This document shows, in pieces, positions 1-7,823 of a DNA stretch of 25,155 bases. The notes under the pieces were generated by a model, which did not search any database, was not told the DNA's origin, and saw nothing but the letters and a program-made list of their open reading frames with translations. The stretch covers positions 1-25,155 of the forward strand of contig JAEDLI010000025.1 in assembly GCA_016295375.1 (NCBI GenBank). Direction: 5' to 3'. The number at the start of each line of letters is the position of its first letter. Position 1 is the stretch's first letter. The translations under genes and the position numbers were made by a program. This DNA comes from Fibrobacter sp. (lineage in GTDB: Bacteria; Fibrobacterota; Fibrobacteria; Fibrobacterales; Fibrobacteraceae).

Positions 1-1
1 C

Positions 2-1138
2 GCGTTCATGGCCGACTGGCACCGCTTAAACATCCAGGAACCGACCCGCTGGACTCCTGCCACGCAGCACATCCAGGAACAGATTGAACTGGTGAAGACC
101 TTGGAAGAAAAGGGCTACACCTACCGCACCAGCGACGGCATCTACTTCGATAGCCTCAAGTTCCCGCGCTATGCCGACTTCGCGCGCCTTGACGTGGAAA
201 ACCTGCGCAAGGGTAGCCGCATTGACATGGGCGAAAAGCACCACGCCACCGACTTTGCCCTGTGGAAGTTCAGCCCGAAGGACAAGAAGCGCGCCATGGA
301 GTGGGACAGCCCGTGGGGCGTCGGTTTCCCCGGCTGGCACATCGAATGCTCCGCCATGGCCATGAAGTACAACGGCCCGACGCTCGACATCCACTGCGGC
401 GGTACGGACCACATCCGCGTGCACCACACGAACGAAATCGCCCAGAGCGAATGCGCCAACGGCGTGCCGTTTGCACGTTTCTGGATGCACGGCGAGTTCC
501 TGCGCACCGCCAGCGAAGAAAAGCTGGAAGACGGCACCACCGAGCAGAAGTTCGGCAAGATGAGCAAGTCCAGCGGCGAATTCCTGACGGTTTCTCTGCT
601 GATGGACCGCGGTTTCAACCCGCTGGACTACCGCTTCTTCGCCATTGGCAGTCACTACCGCAACTACCTGAACTTCACGTGGGAAGCTCTGGAAGGCGCC
701 AAGGATGGCCTCAAGAGCTTGCACAAGAAGACGGACCCGCTGATTGGCAAGGCAACCGCAATCACTAGCGATGCCGCCAAGGCTTTCCAGCAGGAATTCA
801 AGGACGTCATCGGCGACGACCTGAACATGCCGCGTGCCCTCGGCATCATGAACACGATGCTCAAGAGCGATATCGATGACGGCGAAAAGGCAGCACTCGT
901 TGCCGACTTCGACCAGATTTTCGGTCTGAAGCTGGACGAACCTCGCGAAGAATACGCCAAGAAGGGCGCAAACGACGGCGTGGATGTTGAAAAGATCGAA
1001 GCGCTGATTGCCGCCCGTAAGGAAGCCCGTGCCGCCAAGAACTGGGCCGAAAGTGACCGCATCCGCGACGAACTCGCCGCCATGAACGTGGTCATCAAGG
1101 ACTCTAAGGAAGGCACGACCTGGGAGATTAGGGGCTAG
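2..1138 (+). CDS. cysS: Cysteinyl-tRNA synthetase, 3' part (5' end outside window)
   Basis: Class I aminoacyl-tRNA synthetase that charges tRNA-Cys with cysteine in the cytoplasm. The reading frame is open to the left edge, so the Rossmann half with the HIGH motif lies upstream. What is visible is typical of CysRS: GWHIECSAM and IHCGGTDHIRVHHTNEIAQSE, which carry the Cys and His residues of the family's zinc site, followed by the KMSKS loop (GKMSKSSGEF, about residue 185 of the visible part) and the C-terminal helical anticodon-binding region (RKEARAAKNWAESDRIRDEL). The frame ends on a TAG inside a CTAG-rich repeat shared with position 12042, so the last residues (IRG) are encoded by the repeat. 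It converges on the next gene with a 10-base gap. Identification is secure; the true start cannot be seen. Confidence 0.97.
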   Translation, partial: AFMADWHRLNIQEPTRWTPATQHIQEQIELVKTLEEKGYTYRTSDGIYFDSLKFPRYADFARLDVENLRKGSRIDMGEKHHATDFALWKFSPKDKKRAMEWDSPWGVGFPGWHIECSAMAMKYNGPTLDIHCGGTDHIRVHHTNEIAQSECANGVPFARFWMHGEFLRTASEEKLEDGTTEQKFGKMSKSSGEFLTVSLLMDRGFNPLDYRFFAIGSHYRNYLNFTWEALEGAKDGLKSLHKKTDPLIGKATAITSDAAKAFQQEFKDVIGDDLNMPRALGIMNTMLKSDIDDGEKAALVADFDQIFGLKLDEPREEYAKKGANDGVDVEKIEALIAARKEARAAKNWAESDRIRDELAAMNVVIKDSKEGTTWEIRG

Positions 1139-1152
1139 GATCTAGGGACTAG
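1129..1152. repeat. CTAG-rich intergenic repeat, copy 1
   Basis: Twenty bases (1129-1148) recur exactly at 12042-12061, and both copies continue with an ACTAG/ATTAG-type unit. The element reads as degenerate tandem units built around CTAG. This copy contains the stop codon of cysS (plus strand) and of the DUF4832 gene (minus strand). Confidence 0.75.
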
Positions 1153-3050
1153 CGTGTCCTGATAATTAGCGAGGTCCTTGGCAAGTTTTTCAGGGAAATG
1201 GTTGTCGTTCCCTGCAAATCCTGTGCCATAAGCCTGTGTCCCATCAGGTCGAAAATTTTCACACGACGGGCTTTCTGGACCGTAAGGTTCTGGCCGTGAT
1301 TTTCCAGACGGATGGTCCTGCCGCCTTTTGCAATCTTTGATGCCGGGATTGCCGTTACCACGGGAGCTTTCTTGTTCAGCACGAAACTGCCTACGTAGTT
1401 TGCGCCAGTCTCCTTGTCGTAGTAGGCGGAATCGTTGGCGAACTGCACCGTAGAATAGTTGGAATCGGCGGGCCAGTTCCCGTATTGGGAAATTCTCAGA
1501 TAGACGGCGTACTTTCCTTCGGGGAGCGTGTCCGGGAGCTGGGCCGCCACCTTCACGTCGTTGATGCCGTCGAAGACGGTTTCGGACTGCACGTTGCTGT
1601 AGTCGGCGATGTTCCCGTTGGCATCAAACGCCGACTTCAGCACCACCTTTCGGCTGAGAATGTCCTGCGGGTCGAATTTCCCGGTCTGCTTGAGTTCCAG
1701 CGGAGTGCCGTAGACGGTGTCGCCTGCGGATTCGGTGACGCTCCTGAGCACGATGGTGACGGGACGTTTCTTGGTCATGTTGCCAAAGCCCACGTTCTGG
1801 ATTTTCAAGTCCAGCTGGAGCAGGCTGCCGGGCCCCAGGGAATCCATGATGGCTGACCGGCGCAGCACATAGCGGTAGCCCAGATGGTCGTCGATGTATT
1901 TGAAGGCGGAATTCTGCAATACGCCGTTACCGTCGGTGTAGGATTCGTAGGCCTTGTCGATGGTGTCCCGAGGGTGGACTTCTTCTAGCCGCCATTCGCC
2001 GCCGTCTGGTCTTGTCAGGGCCCAGGTGTGTTCGTAGTTCAGGTAGGATGTGTGGGTGCGGAAAGCTTCGTAAGAAATGAATTTTGCTGTGTTGATTTTG
2101 GCATACCCGCTGGGAGGGGAGCAGGCCTCGCCGCCGTAGGGAACGTGATGGGCGTAATTCTCCATAAACGCCACTCCTTCTTCGCGACAGACGCTGCTGT
2201 TGCAGTTGCCACCCCAGGTGCCGTAGTCGTATTCGGTGCCTACGTAGCAGTCGTTGTAGAATCCCGCCCGGTAGATGTCCTTGCCTAGGGAGTCTGCCTT
2301 CATCTTGAAATAGGGGTGGTTGACATTGAAGGAAACGTTGTAGTTCCAGGTGGTGGTGTCGCCAGCGGCGTTGACTTCTGTTGTCGGGCTAAAACCGAGC
2401 CCGCGGGCGAGAACGCTAGGGTTTCTCGGACCTACATCTACATCGTCGTCGGTATTCTGCAGGAGGGTGGCAAGACCTTCGCCTACGTAAAGCGGGTTGC
2501 TGATGGTGCTGGTGTGCTGCTCTCCGAAGGGACCGTACATGCCCTGCTCCACGAAGGTAATCACGTCTTTGTATTCGTTGAAAACGGCGCTCAGTTGCTT
2601 GACGTGTTTCAGGATCCATTCCTGGGGCGGTTCCATATTGCCCTTGCCGTTGTACCAGGGGTCGTAGGAAAAGCGGACAATAACGGTGGAGTTTGTGGCG
2701 CGAATCTTATCCAGGTAGGCGCGGAAAGAATTCAGCATGGCCTCGGTCAGGTCCTGGGTGGTGCCGCGAGCCGTCGGGTCGCTTGTATCCCAGACGGCGT
2801 TGCTGGAGAAAGCGGAAATCTCCGCCCGCAGGTGCATGAGGCGGTTCTTGTAGGATGGCTCCACTTCGATGGCTTCGGGCCGAAAGTGAATTACCTGGGG
2901 CCTGTAAAAGCCCCGGTCTGGGTTGTAGAAGGTTTGCAGCTGGTCGGTGTAGTCCAGCGGCTGCACTACGGAACTTGCCGCAAGAGCGGATACTGCCGCG
3001 GCTAAGCCCACAACGATTAACGCCCCGAAGGTCTTTCTTGAAACGAACAT
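1149..3050 (-). CDS. Secreted DUF4874/DUF4832 protein with C-terminal sorting-like tail
   Basis: A 633-residue exported protein of unknown activity. Residues 1-25 form a signal peptide (basic start, hydrophobic core, ALA cleavage site). Residues of about 30-210 resemble DUF4874 (NPDRGFYRP near the start, IVRFSYD, then EQGMYGPFGE) and about 215-430 resemble DUF4832 (GFYNDCYVG, YGGEAC, LNYEH, HLGYRYVLR). These two domains usually occur together in secreted proteins of polysaccharide-degrading bacteria. The last 60 residues form a beta-rich basic tail (VKIFDLMGHRL, ISLKNL) like the C-terminal sorting or basic terminal domains of Fibrobacter and Bacteroidota exoproteins. The start is supported by AGGAG nine bases upstream; this ribosome site lies in a lone CCTATAA half-site related to the adjacent palindromes. 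Enzymatic function is not established; carbohydrate binding or hydrolysis is a guess from context. Confidence 0.85.
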   Translation of the reverse strand: MFVSRKTFGALIVVGLAAAVSALAASSVVQPLDYTDQLQTFYNPDRGFYRPQVIHFRPEAIEVEPSYKNRLMHLRAEISAFSSNAVWDTSDPTARGTTQDLTEAMLNSFRAYLDKIRATNSTVIVRFSYDPWYNGKGNMEPPQEWILKHVKQLSAVFNEYKDVITFVEQGMYGPFGEQHTSTISNPLYVGEGLATLLQNTDDDVDVGPRNPSVLARGLGFSPTTEVNAAGDTTTWNYNVSFNVNHPYFKMKADSLGKDIYRAGFYNDCYVGTEYDYGTWGGNCNSSVCREEGVAFMENYAHHVPYGGEACSPPSGYAKINTAKFISYEAFRTHTSYLNYEHTWALTRPDGGEWRLEEVHPRDTIDKAYESYTDGNGVLQNSAFKYIDDHLGYRYVLRRSAIMDSLGPGSLLQLDLKIQNVGFGNMTKKRPVTIVLRSVTESAGDTVYGTPLELKQTGKFDPQDILSRKVVLKSAFDANGNIADYSNVQSETVFDGINDVKVAAQLPDTLPEGKYAVYLRISQYGNWPADSNYSTVQFANDSAYYDKETGANYVGSFVLNKKAPVVTAIPASKIAKGGRTIRLENHGQNLTVQKARRVKIFDLMGHRLMAQDLQGTTTISLKNLPRTSLIIRTR

Positions 3051-3113
3051 CTGCCCAAACTCCTATAAGTAAGATATATTATTTCCCGAAAAAAAGCACG
3101 CAAAATAAATGCT

Positions 3114-3440
3114 GGGCCTATAAGTGGGCGGTAAAATGCGGTTTTATAGGTCCGGCAGGGGCAGTGAAATAGGAGTCGTACCTATAAATTGACCTTCGGA
3201 GGAGCGTTTATAAGTACACGAAAGGCTAAAAAGTGGGGCTGGGGCATATAAAAACGCTTTTTTGAGGTGAATTATATGCCTTTTTTGTTGAATTACAAAT
3301 AAATTAAAGCCTTTTGGAGCGGAATTCTGCCAATTTGGACCTATAAAAGTGCGAAAAAGAGGGGTTTTATAGGTGCGTCGGTGGAAGATGAGCGGATGAT
3401 GGACCTATAAAAGAGCGAAAACAGGGCGGTTTATAGGTCC
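3114..3440. repeat. Array of five 40-bp inverted repeats on a 64-bp grid
   Basis: Five dyads with the arm consensus ggacCTATAAA / TTTATAGgtcc. A: arms 3114-3123 and 3144-3153 (one mismatch). B: 3178-3188 and 3207-3217 (one mismatch). C: 3243-3251 and 3272-3280 (perfect, divergent arm GGCATATAA). D: 3339-3348 and 3365-3374 (perfect). E: 3401-3411 and 3430-3440 (perfect). Centres are 3133.5, 3197.5, 3261.5, 3356.5 and 3420.5, so the spacings are 64, 64, 95 and 64. The 16-20 bases between arms are partly conserved (GCG-AAAA-GG in A, D and E); the roughly 24-base spacers between units are unrelated. Unlike a CRISPR array, the unit is a dyad with a variable centre. The role is unknown. Confidence 0.85.
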
Positions 3441-3576
3441 CCAACGCCAAAATGTCGCCTATTTCTATAGAATCGCCTGATATAGAATTTTTCTTCAAGT
3501 CCGCTCGAACCTGATCAAGCGTTAAAGCAAAAGAATGTATGGAAATTATTAGCAGAATGAATAGTATTTTACGCAC
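3367..3576 (-). pseudogene. Truncated secreted protein (possibly LolA-like), cut by the palindrome array
   Basis: The open frame gives a good signal peptide (MRKILFILLIISIHSFA) followed by LTLDQVRADLKKNSISGDSIE, a plausible mature N-terminus. It resembles the start of Fibrobacter outer-membrane lipoprotein carrier (LolA)-type proteins, though this is recalled similarity and not a search result. After about residue 45 the frame runs into palindrome E, and the remaining residues (TYKPPCFRSFIGPS and beyond) are simply its translation. No continuation of the protein was seen further along the minus strand up to the DUF4832 gene. It begins one base after the FISUMP stop, so the two were probably one operon. 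Best read as a gene remnant; a genuine 69-residue secreted peptide is less likely. Confidence 0.6.
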
Positions 3577-3577
3577 A

Positions 3578-4153
3578 TCAATCCCTTATACAGCGAATAG
3601 ATAATTGATGTTCGCCAGAGCTATTTATGTTACCAACAACGCCACCGATACCGATTTCATATGCCCCATACGCGTCTTTCATTGTTGACGACCAAAAATT
3701 TCCTCCATAATACATATAAGTTCCCTTCCCTGATTCGTACAGGTATCCACTTGGTATTACAGAAAAACCACAATCATCAGTACCCTTTCCTCGGCTTTCA
3801 TCCCACAAAGATGATGTACTTTGTAACCTAAGAGCTGTTGGTTCATCTTGGTATCCACCAACTGTTCCAATCATTTGAGACCATTCTTCGTTTGATGGCA
3901 AATGCCACCCAATAGGACAAATCGTATCCACTTTATTCCAATCTAGAATATCAGAATCTCCTTCTTGCAACGCGTAAAAACGCCCCCAAAAGTCGCAATT
4001 TAATTCATCGTTGTCATAGCAGGTGCTATAATCAGCATTATAATTCAAGTTCTCAGCCATCCAAACCTGGTTGCCAATGGTCGTGTATTTATACACTTGC
4101 CCATCACGTTCATCTATGAACATTCCACGATTGGGCATACCGTAGGCACTCAC
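3578..4153 (-). CDS. FISUMP-domain protein (in-frame part; true gene probably extends to 4269)
   Basis: Fibrobacter succinogenes major paralogous domain protein, a family greatly expanded in Fibrobacter and usually carried by surface lipoproteins of unknown function. Hallmarks are present in order: FIDERDGQVYKYTTIG, NQVWMAENLNY, CPIGWHLPSNEEW, GFSVIPSGY, FWSST and the terminal SIRCIRD. The only in-frame start is a GTG at 4151-4153 with no signal peptide and no convincing ribosome site, which is improbable for this family. The frame stays open upstream and encodes a lipoprotein signal peptide to 4255, but the ATG at 4267-4269 is one base out of frame across a run of six T (4257-4262). Base composition is clearly more AT-rich than the flanking genes. 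The domain call is secure; whether the gene is intact is uncertain. Confidence 0.85.
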   Translation of the reverse strand: MSAYGMPNRGMFIDERDGQVYKYTTIGNQVWMAENLNYNADYSTCYDNDELNCDFWGRFYALQEGDSDILDWNKVDTICPIGWHLPSNEEWSQMIGTVGGYQDEPTALRLQSTSSLWDESRGKGTDDCGFSVIPSGYLYESGKGTYMYYGGNFWSSTMKDAYGAYEIGIGGVVGNINSSGEHQLSIRCIRD

Positions 4154-4269
4154 GCCATCTTCGGGACAAACGTCCTTCGCACTCCAACTGTTGCCATCTT
4201 CTGAGCAAGCAGCAAATATTACGAGAAGAAAAAACGGTGCGAGAATTCCTGTAACCTTTTTTGTTTCAT
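4154..4269 (-). other. Frameshifted lipoprotein signal peptide of the FISUMP gene
   Basis: Read upstream in the FISUMP frame, this stretch encodes KVTGILAPFFLLVIFAAC followed by SEDGNSWSAKDVCPEDG, a typical lipoprotein leader with its lipidated Cys. The ATG at 4267-4269 would start it as MKQKKVTG if the six-base A run (minus strand, 4257-4262) had seven. Either the gene is frameshifted, it slips at the run, or one base is missing from the sequence. Confidence 0.75.
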
Positions 4270-4283
4270 TGTGAAGAGTCCTT

Positions 4284-4309
4284 GGCGCTTTCTTTGCTGA
4301 AAAGGCGCC
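4284..4309 (-). other. Stem-loop in the FISUMP leader
   Basis: GGCGC (4284-4288) pairs with GCGCC (4305-4309) and TTTC with GAAA inside, leaving a small bulge. It lies about 15 bases upstream of the lost ATG on the minus strand. It could be a leader structure or an old terminator; nothing more can be said. The rest of 4310-4402 shows no clear feature apart from a 15-base match (4360-4374) to the spoVG leader. Confidence 0.35.
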
Positions 4310-4402
4310 CCATAAGATAGCAAAAGTCAGGTGTGAGGAAATTGTAAGATTTTTGCTCTATTTAGCGGGCTACCTAATTCTGCGGATAAATCTAAATTTA
4401 GG

Positions 4403-4410
4403 TATCTTTG
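4403..4410 (+). promoter_or_regulatory. TAnnTTTG promoter-like box upstream of lplT-aas
   Basis: TATCTTTG ends seven bases before the ATG at 4418. It matches the Bacteroidota -7 consensus TAnnTTTG and is identical to the box at 16931-16938. No TTG -33 element stands out. If used, the transcript would have little or no leader, although GAGG (4410-4413) could still serve as a weak ribosome site. Confidence 0.45.
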
Positions 4411-4417
4411 AGGATAT

Positions 4418-7400
4418 ATGAAGCTTTGCCGTTACCCTAGCGTGGTGCCCTATTTCATTCTGGTTTTTTGCAGTATTTTTGTGCAGATGGGGCTGTTCGT
4501 CCATTTCCAGCGGTGGCTTTCGTTTTCTTTCGAGGGGTCGGCGTTCTGGTGGCGAAGCATGCTTTTGCAGTTCGCCATTTTCGTGCCCAGCATTTTCATG
4601 ATGCCCGCGGCGAGTTACTTTGCGGGGCATTTCCGCAAGGGCCGCGTGATGGCCTGGTCGTCGGTGGGCATGCTGGCCTCTGTGATTGCAGTGGTGGTGT
4701 GCTACGTGGCGGGGGCCGAGTGGGTGGCCTACGGGCTTTTGCTGCTTTACGGGATTTTCCTTTCGATTCTGAGTCCTGCGAAACTGGGTATCATGAAGGA
4801 GATGGTGGCGGGCGAGGACCTGGTGAAAATCAATTCCTGGTACATGGTTCTGTCGGTGCTGGGCACAGCGGGAGCGGCGTTTTTTGCCATGGGGCTTTCG
4901 GGCCACGAGAATTCGCCGGTGAGTATCGATTTGACCCTCTGGATTTATCTCGGGCTTTCGGTGGTGACCACCGTTTCGGCGTTCTGCATTCGGGTGGGGG
5001 AGTCCCACGACTCCCTGAAGATGCGTTCCCCGGTGCGGGAATTTTCGGCCACCTGGAGCCACCCCATCGTGCGGCTTTCGATTCTCGGGCTTTCGGCGTT
5101 CTGGGGCGTGACCCAGATTTTCCTGATCCTTATCCAGCGCATGAACGACATGCTGAATACGGCGGTGATTCCCGTGTCCATGTTCAGCGCCACCGTGGGC
5201 TACGTGGTGGGCGCCCTGAGCGCCGGACGTGCGTCAAAGGGCTTCGTGGAGACCGGGCTGATTCCTTTTTCGGCGGCGGTATCTGCCGTGACCATGTTCT
5301 CGCTGCCCTTTGTGAATAACGACTGGCTTGAGGCTGTGCTGTATGGCGTGATTGGCTGGAGCGCGGGTTCTGCCTATGTGATTTTGCGGACGGTGATCCA
5401 GGGCTTTACCAGGCCCGATACGGCGGGTCGGATTCATGCGGTGGCAAACGCAATCCAGATGGCGTTTTTGGCCCTGATTATGGGCGGGCAGACCCTGCTT
5501 TTGATTTTTACGCCGGTGACCATCGACCATTGCTTCATGATTCTGTCGGTGATTCTTGCCCTGTGCTTTATCATGAACCTGCGGCAGACCCCCATGACAC
5601 TTTTGCGGGCGGCGCTCCGCTTTGCCTTTGCCTTCGTCTTCCGTTACCGGGTGAAGGTGATTGGCGTGCAGAACATTCCGGAATCGGGACCGCTTCTTTT
5701 GGTGGGCCCCCATTTCAGTTTTATCGACTGGGCGGTACTGCAGATGTCTTCGCCTAGGCCGCTGCGCATTGCCAGCAACCGCAATACTTTTGCCGACTGG
5801 TACCAACGCTGGTTCTTTCATGGAAATTTTCTGATTAGCATCAACCGCCGGGACCCGGCACCCGCCATGGAGCAAATCCACAAGGCCCTGCTGAACGGCG
5901 AGGCGGTGGTGATTTTCCCAGAAGGTGAAGTTTCCAAGACACCCTTTGTCTCGAAGTTTTCGCTGGACTATTCCAAGGCCATTGAAGGAACGGACGCGCA
6001 GATTGTGCCGTTCTACATACAGGGCCTGTGGGGAAGCCGTTACAGCCATGCTTCCGAAAGCGTGAACCGGCCGCAATCCTTTAACCGGGTGATTAGCGTG
6101 GGTTTTGCGAGGCCGCTCCCGACAGATGCCTCCGAGCAGAAAATCCGCAGCGACCTGCAGTTCCTGGCGGCGGACATCTGGAACATGGCCATGGACCATT
6201 CCGAAAGTATTGTGCCGCTCTGGTTCAAGGCTATGGAAAAACGCCGCTTCCGCCCGATTCTCATTGACCCTGCGGGCCGACATGTGAACGGCTTTGGCAT
6301 GATTCGCCTGTGCCGTTACTTTGGTCGCAAGATTCGGGCCGTGGCGAAGGGCGAAAGGAACGTGGGGTTCATGATTCCCACCAGCCGCGATGCCGCCCTC
6401 GGGATTATTTCCATCTTGGGCGCGGGCAAGACGTCTGTCAACCTGAACTATACCGCCCCGGTGGATACCATTCTTGGTTGTATGGAAAAGGCGGAACTTT
6501 CTACCGTCGTCACCACCCGAGCGTTTTTCGAGAAACTGTGCGGCAAGAATCCGGCCTTTGCGCAGGTCGCCGAGAAGTGTCGCTTGATTTATTTGGACGA
6601 AGAGGAACGGAAGATTTCGGCACTTGGCCGTTTTGTGGCGACCCTTGTCATTTTCGTATGCCCCGCGGCAATCCTTCGCAGGCTCTGGTTCAGTTCCGCC
6701 AAGCTAGAAGACGACGCCGTCATCCTTTTCAGTTCCGGTTCCGAAGGAACTCCGAAGGGAGTGGAACTGACCCACAAGAACGTGATTTCCAATGCCCAGC
6801 AGTGCGACTACGTGGTGAAACTCTGCCGTACAGACGTGATGACGGCGCTGCTCCCGCTGTTCCATTCTTTTGGCTTCACCATGACCTTCATGATGCCCCT
6901 GCTGGACGGCGTGCCCATGGTGCTCTGCCCAGATCCCACCGACATCAAGACTCTCGCCCGGGTTTGCGCCCAGTACAAGACGACCATTATGATGGGTACT
7001 CCTACATTCCTGCGGGCTATCGCCATCAACCGCTGGGTCCACCCCATGTGTCTGGATTCTCTCCGCTATATCATCGCTGGTGCCGAAAAACTCCGCCCCG
7101 AAATGCGGGAAACCTTTAAGCTCAAGTTCGGCAAGGACATTTACGAAGGTTACGGCTGCACGGAACTCACGCCCCTTGCTACTATTAATGCGCCCAACGT
7201 ATTGCTGGATGACTTCTTGACCATGGAAAAGTGCAGCGACCACTCGAGCATCGGGCTTCCGCCTCCGGGAACCGTGGCCGCCATCATCAACCCCGAAACC
7301 AACGAGGTGTTGTCTCAGGGCGAAGAAGGCATGCTCGTGGTTACGGGCCCCCAGGTCATGAAAGGCTACCTGAAGGATATCGAGAAGACGGCTGCAGTGA

Positions 7401-7804
7401 TTATCGAGCGGGGTGGCCGCCGCTGGTACAAGACCGGCGACAAGTGCGTGCTTACCGACGAAGGCTTTGTGCAGATTCTTGGGCGCTACAGCCGCTTTGC
7501 AAAACTGGGCGGCGAGATGATTTCGCTTACGGCGGTGGAACTCCGTATCGCCGAAACCAAGGTTCTTGATGGTCTTGAATTTGCCGTCACAGCCGTTCCC
7601 GACTCCGTCAAGGGCGAACGCATTGTGCTGCTGGTCAAGGGCGGCGATGCCGAAGACATTTCCCGCAGGCTCCGCAAGTCGGGAATTCCGCCCCTGATGC
7701 TGCCCGGTTCCGTTTTCTGCGTAGAGAGCGTGCCCAAGCTTGGAAGCGGCAAGTGGGATTTTAACGGCATGAAAAAGCTGGCCCAGGAACTGGTGGGAAA
7801 GTAG
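4418..7804 (+). CDS. aas: LplT-Aas fusion: lysophospholipid flippase / 2-acyl-GPE acyltransferase / acyl-ACP synthetase
   Basis: Three proteins in one chain of 1128 residues. Residues 1-400 are a major-facilitator membrane domain of the LplT type, which flips lysophospholipid inward (in E. coli a separate gene next to aas). Residues 410-600 are a PlsC acyltransferase with the HX4D catalytic motif (HFSFID, H432) and the FPEGE motif near 500. Residues 640-1128 are an AMP-forming acyl-ACP synthetase with LFSSGSEGTPKG near 770, GYGCTE near 911, YKTGD near 1004 and a C-terminal GRYSRFAKLGGE hinge. Together they would re-acylate lysophosphatidylethanolamine at the inner membrane using a fatty acid activated on ACP. 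All catalytic motifs look intact. A TATCTTTG box lies just upstream. Fusions of this order are known in other Gram-negative phyla. The MBL-fold gene follows 19 bases later. Confidence 0.93.
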   Translation: MKLCRYPSVVPYFILVFCSIFVQMGLFVHFQRWLSFSFEGSAFWWRSMLLQFAIFVPSIFMMPAASYFAGHFRKGRVMAWSSVGMLASVIAVVVCYVAGAEWVAYGLLLLYGIFLSILSPAKLGIMKEMVAGEDLVKINSWYMVLSVLGTAGAAFFAMGLSGHENSPVSIDLTLWIYLGLSVVTTVSAFCIRVGESHDSLKMRSPVREFSATWSHPIVRLSILGLSAFWGVTQIFLILIQRMNDMLNTAVIPVSMFSATVGYVVGALSAGRASKGFVETGLIPFSAAVSAVTMFSLPFVNNDWLEAVLYGVIGWSAGSAYVILRTVIQGFTRPDTAGRIHAVANAIQMAFLALIMGGQTLLLIFTPVTIDHCFMILSVILALCFIMNLRQTPMTLLRAALRFAFAFVFRYRVKVIGVQNIPESGPLLLVGPHFSFIDWAVLQMSSPRPLRIASNRNTFADWYQRWFFHGNFLISINRRDPAPAMEQIHKALLNGEAVVIFPEGEVSKTPFVSKFSLDYSKAIEGTDAQIVPFYIQGLWGSRYSHASESVNRPQSFNRVISVGFARPLPTDASEQKIRSDLQFLAADIWNMAMDHSESIVPLWFKAMEKRRFRPILIDPAGRHVNGFGMIRLCRYFGRKIRAVAKGERNVGFMIPTSRDAALGIISILGAGKTSVNLNYTAPVDTILGCMEKAELSTVVTTRAFFEKLCGKNPAFAQVAEKCRLIYLDEEERKISALGRFVATLVIFVCPAAILRRLWFSSAKLEDDAVILFSSGSEGTPKGVELTHKNVISNAQQCDYVVKLCRTDVMTALLPLFHSFGFTMTFMMPLLDGVPMVLCPDPTDIKTLARVCAQYKTTIMMGTPTFLRAIAINRWVHPMCLDSLRYIIAGAEKLRPEMRETFKLKFGKDIYEGYGCTELTPLATINAPNVLLDDFLTMEKCSDHSSIGLPPPGTVAAIINPETNEVLSQGEEGMLVVTGPQVMKGYLKDIEKTAAVIIERGGRRWYKTGDKCVLTDEGFVQILGRYSRFAKLGGEMISLTAVELRIAETKVLDGLEFAVTAVPDSVKGERIVLLVKGGDAEDISRRLRKSGIPPLMLPGSVFCVESVPKLGSGKWDFNGMKKLAQELVGK

Positions 7805-7823
7805 ACATTGCTACATTCTCCCT

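Noticed and set aside
3133..3147. AAAATGCGGTTTTAT, in palindrome A, recurs inverted at 13626-13640 upstream of pgk
   Set aside because: Fifteen AT-rich bases are within chance for 25 kb, and no matching dyad is formed at 13626.
3114..3440. CRISPR array (about 40-bp repeats with 24-bp spacers)
   Set aside because: The repeat centres differ from unit to unit and only the arms are conserved; spacers are too short, one interval is 95 bp, and no cas gene is nearby.
4344..4356. Possible sigma-54 promoter (TTGTAAG...TTGCT) upstream of aas
   Set aside because: The -24 element is poor and the GG/GC spacing is one base short.
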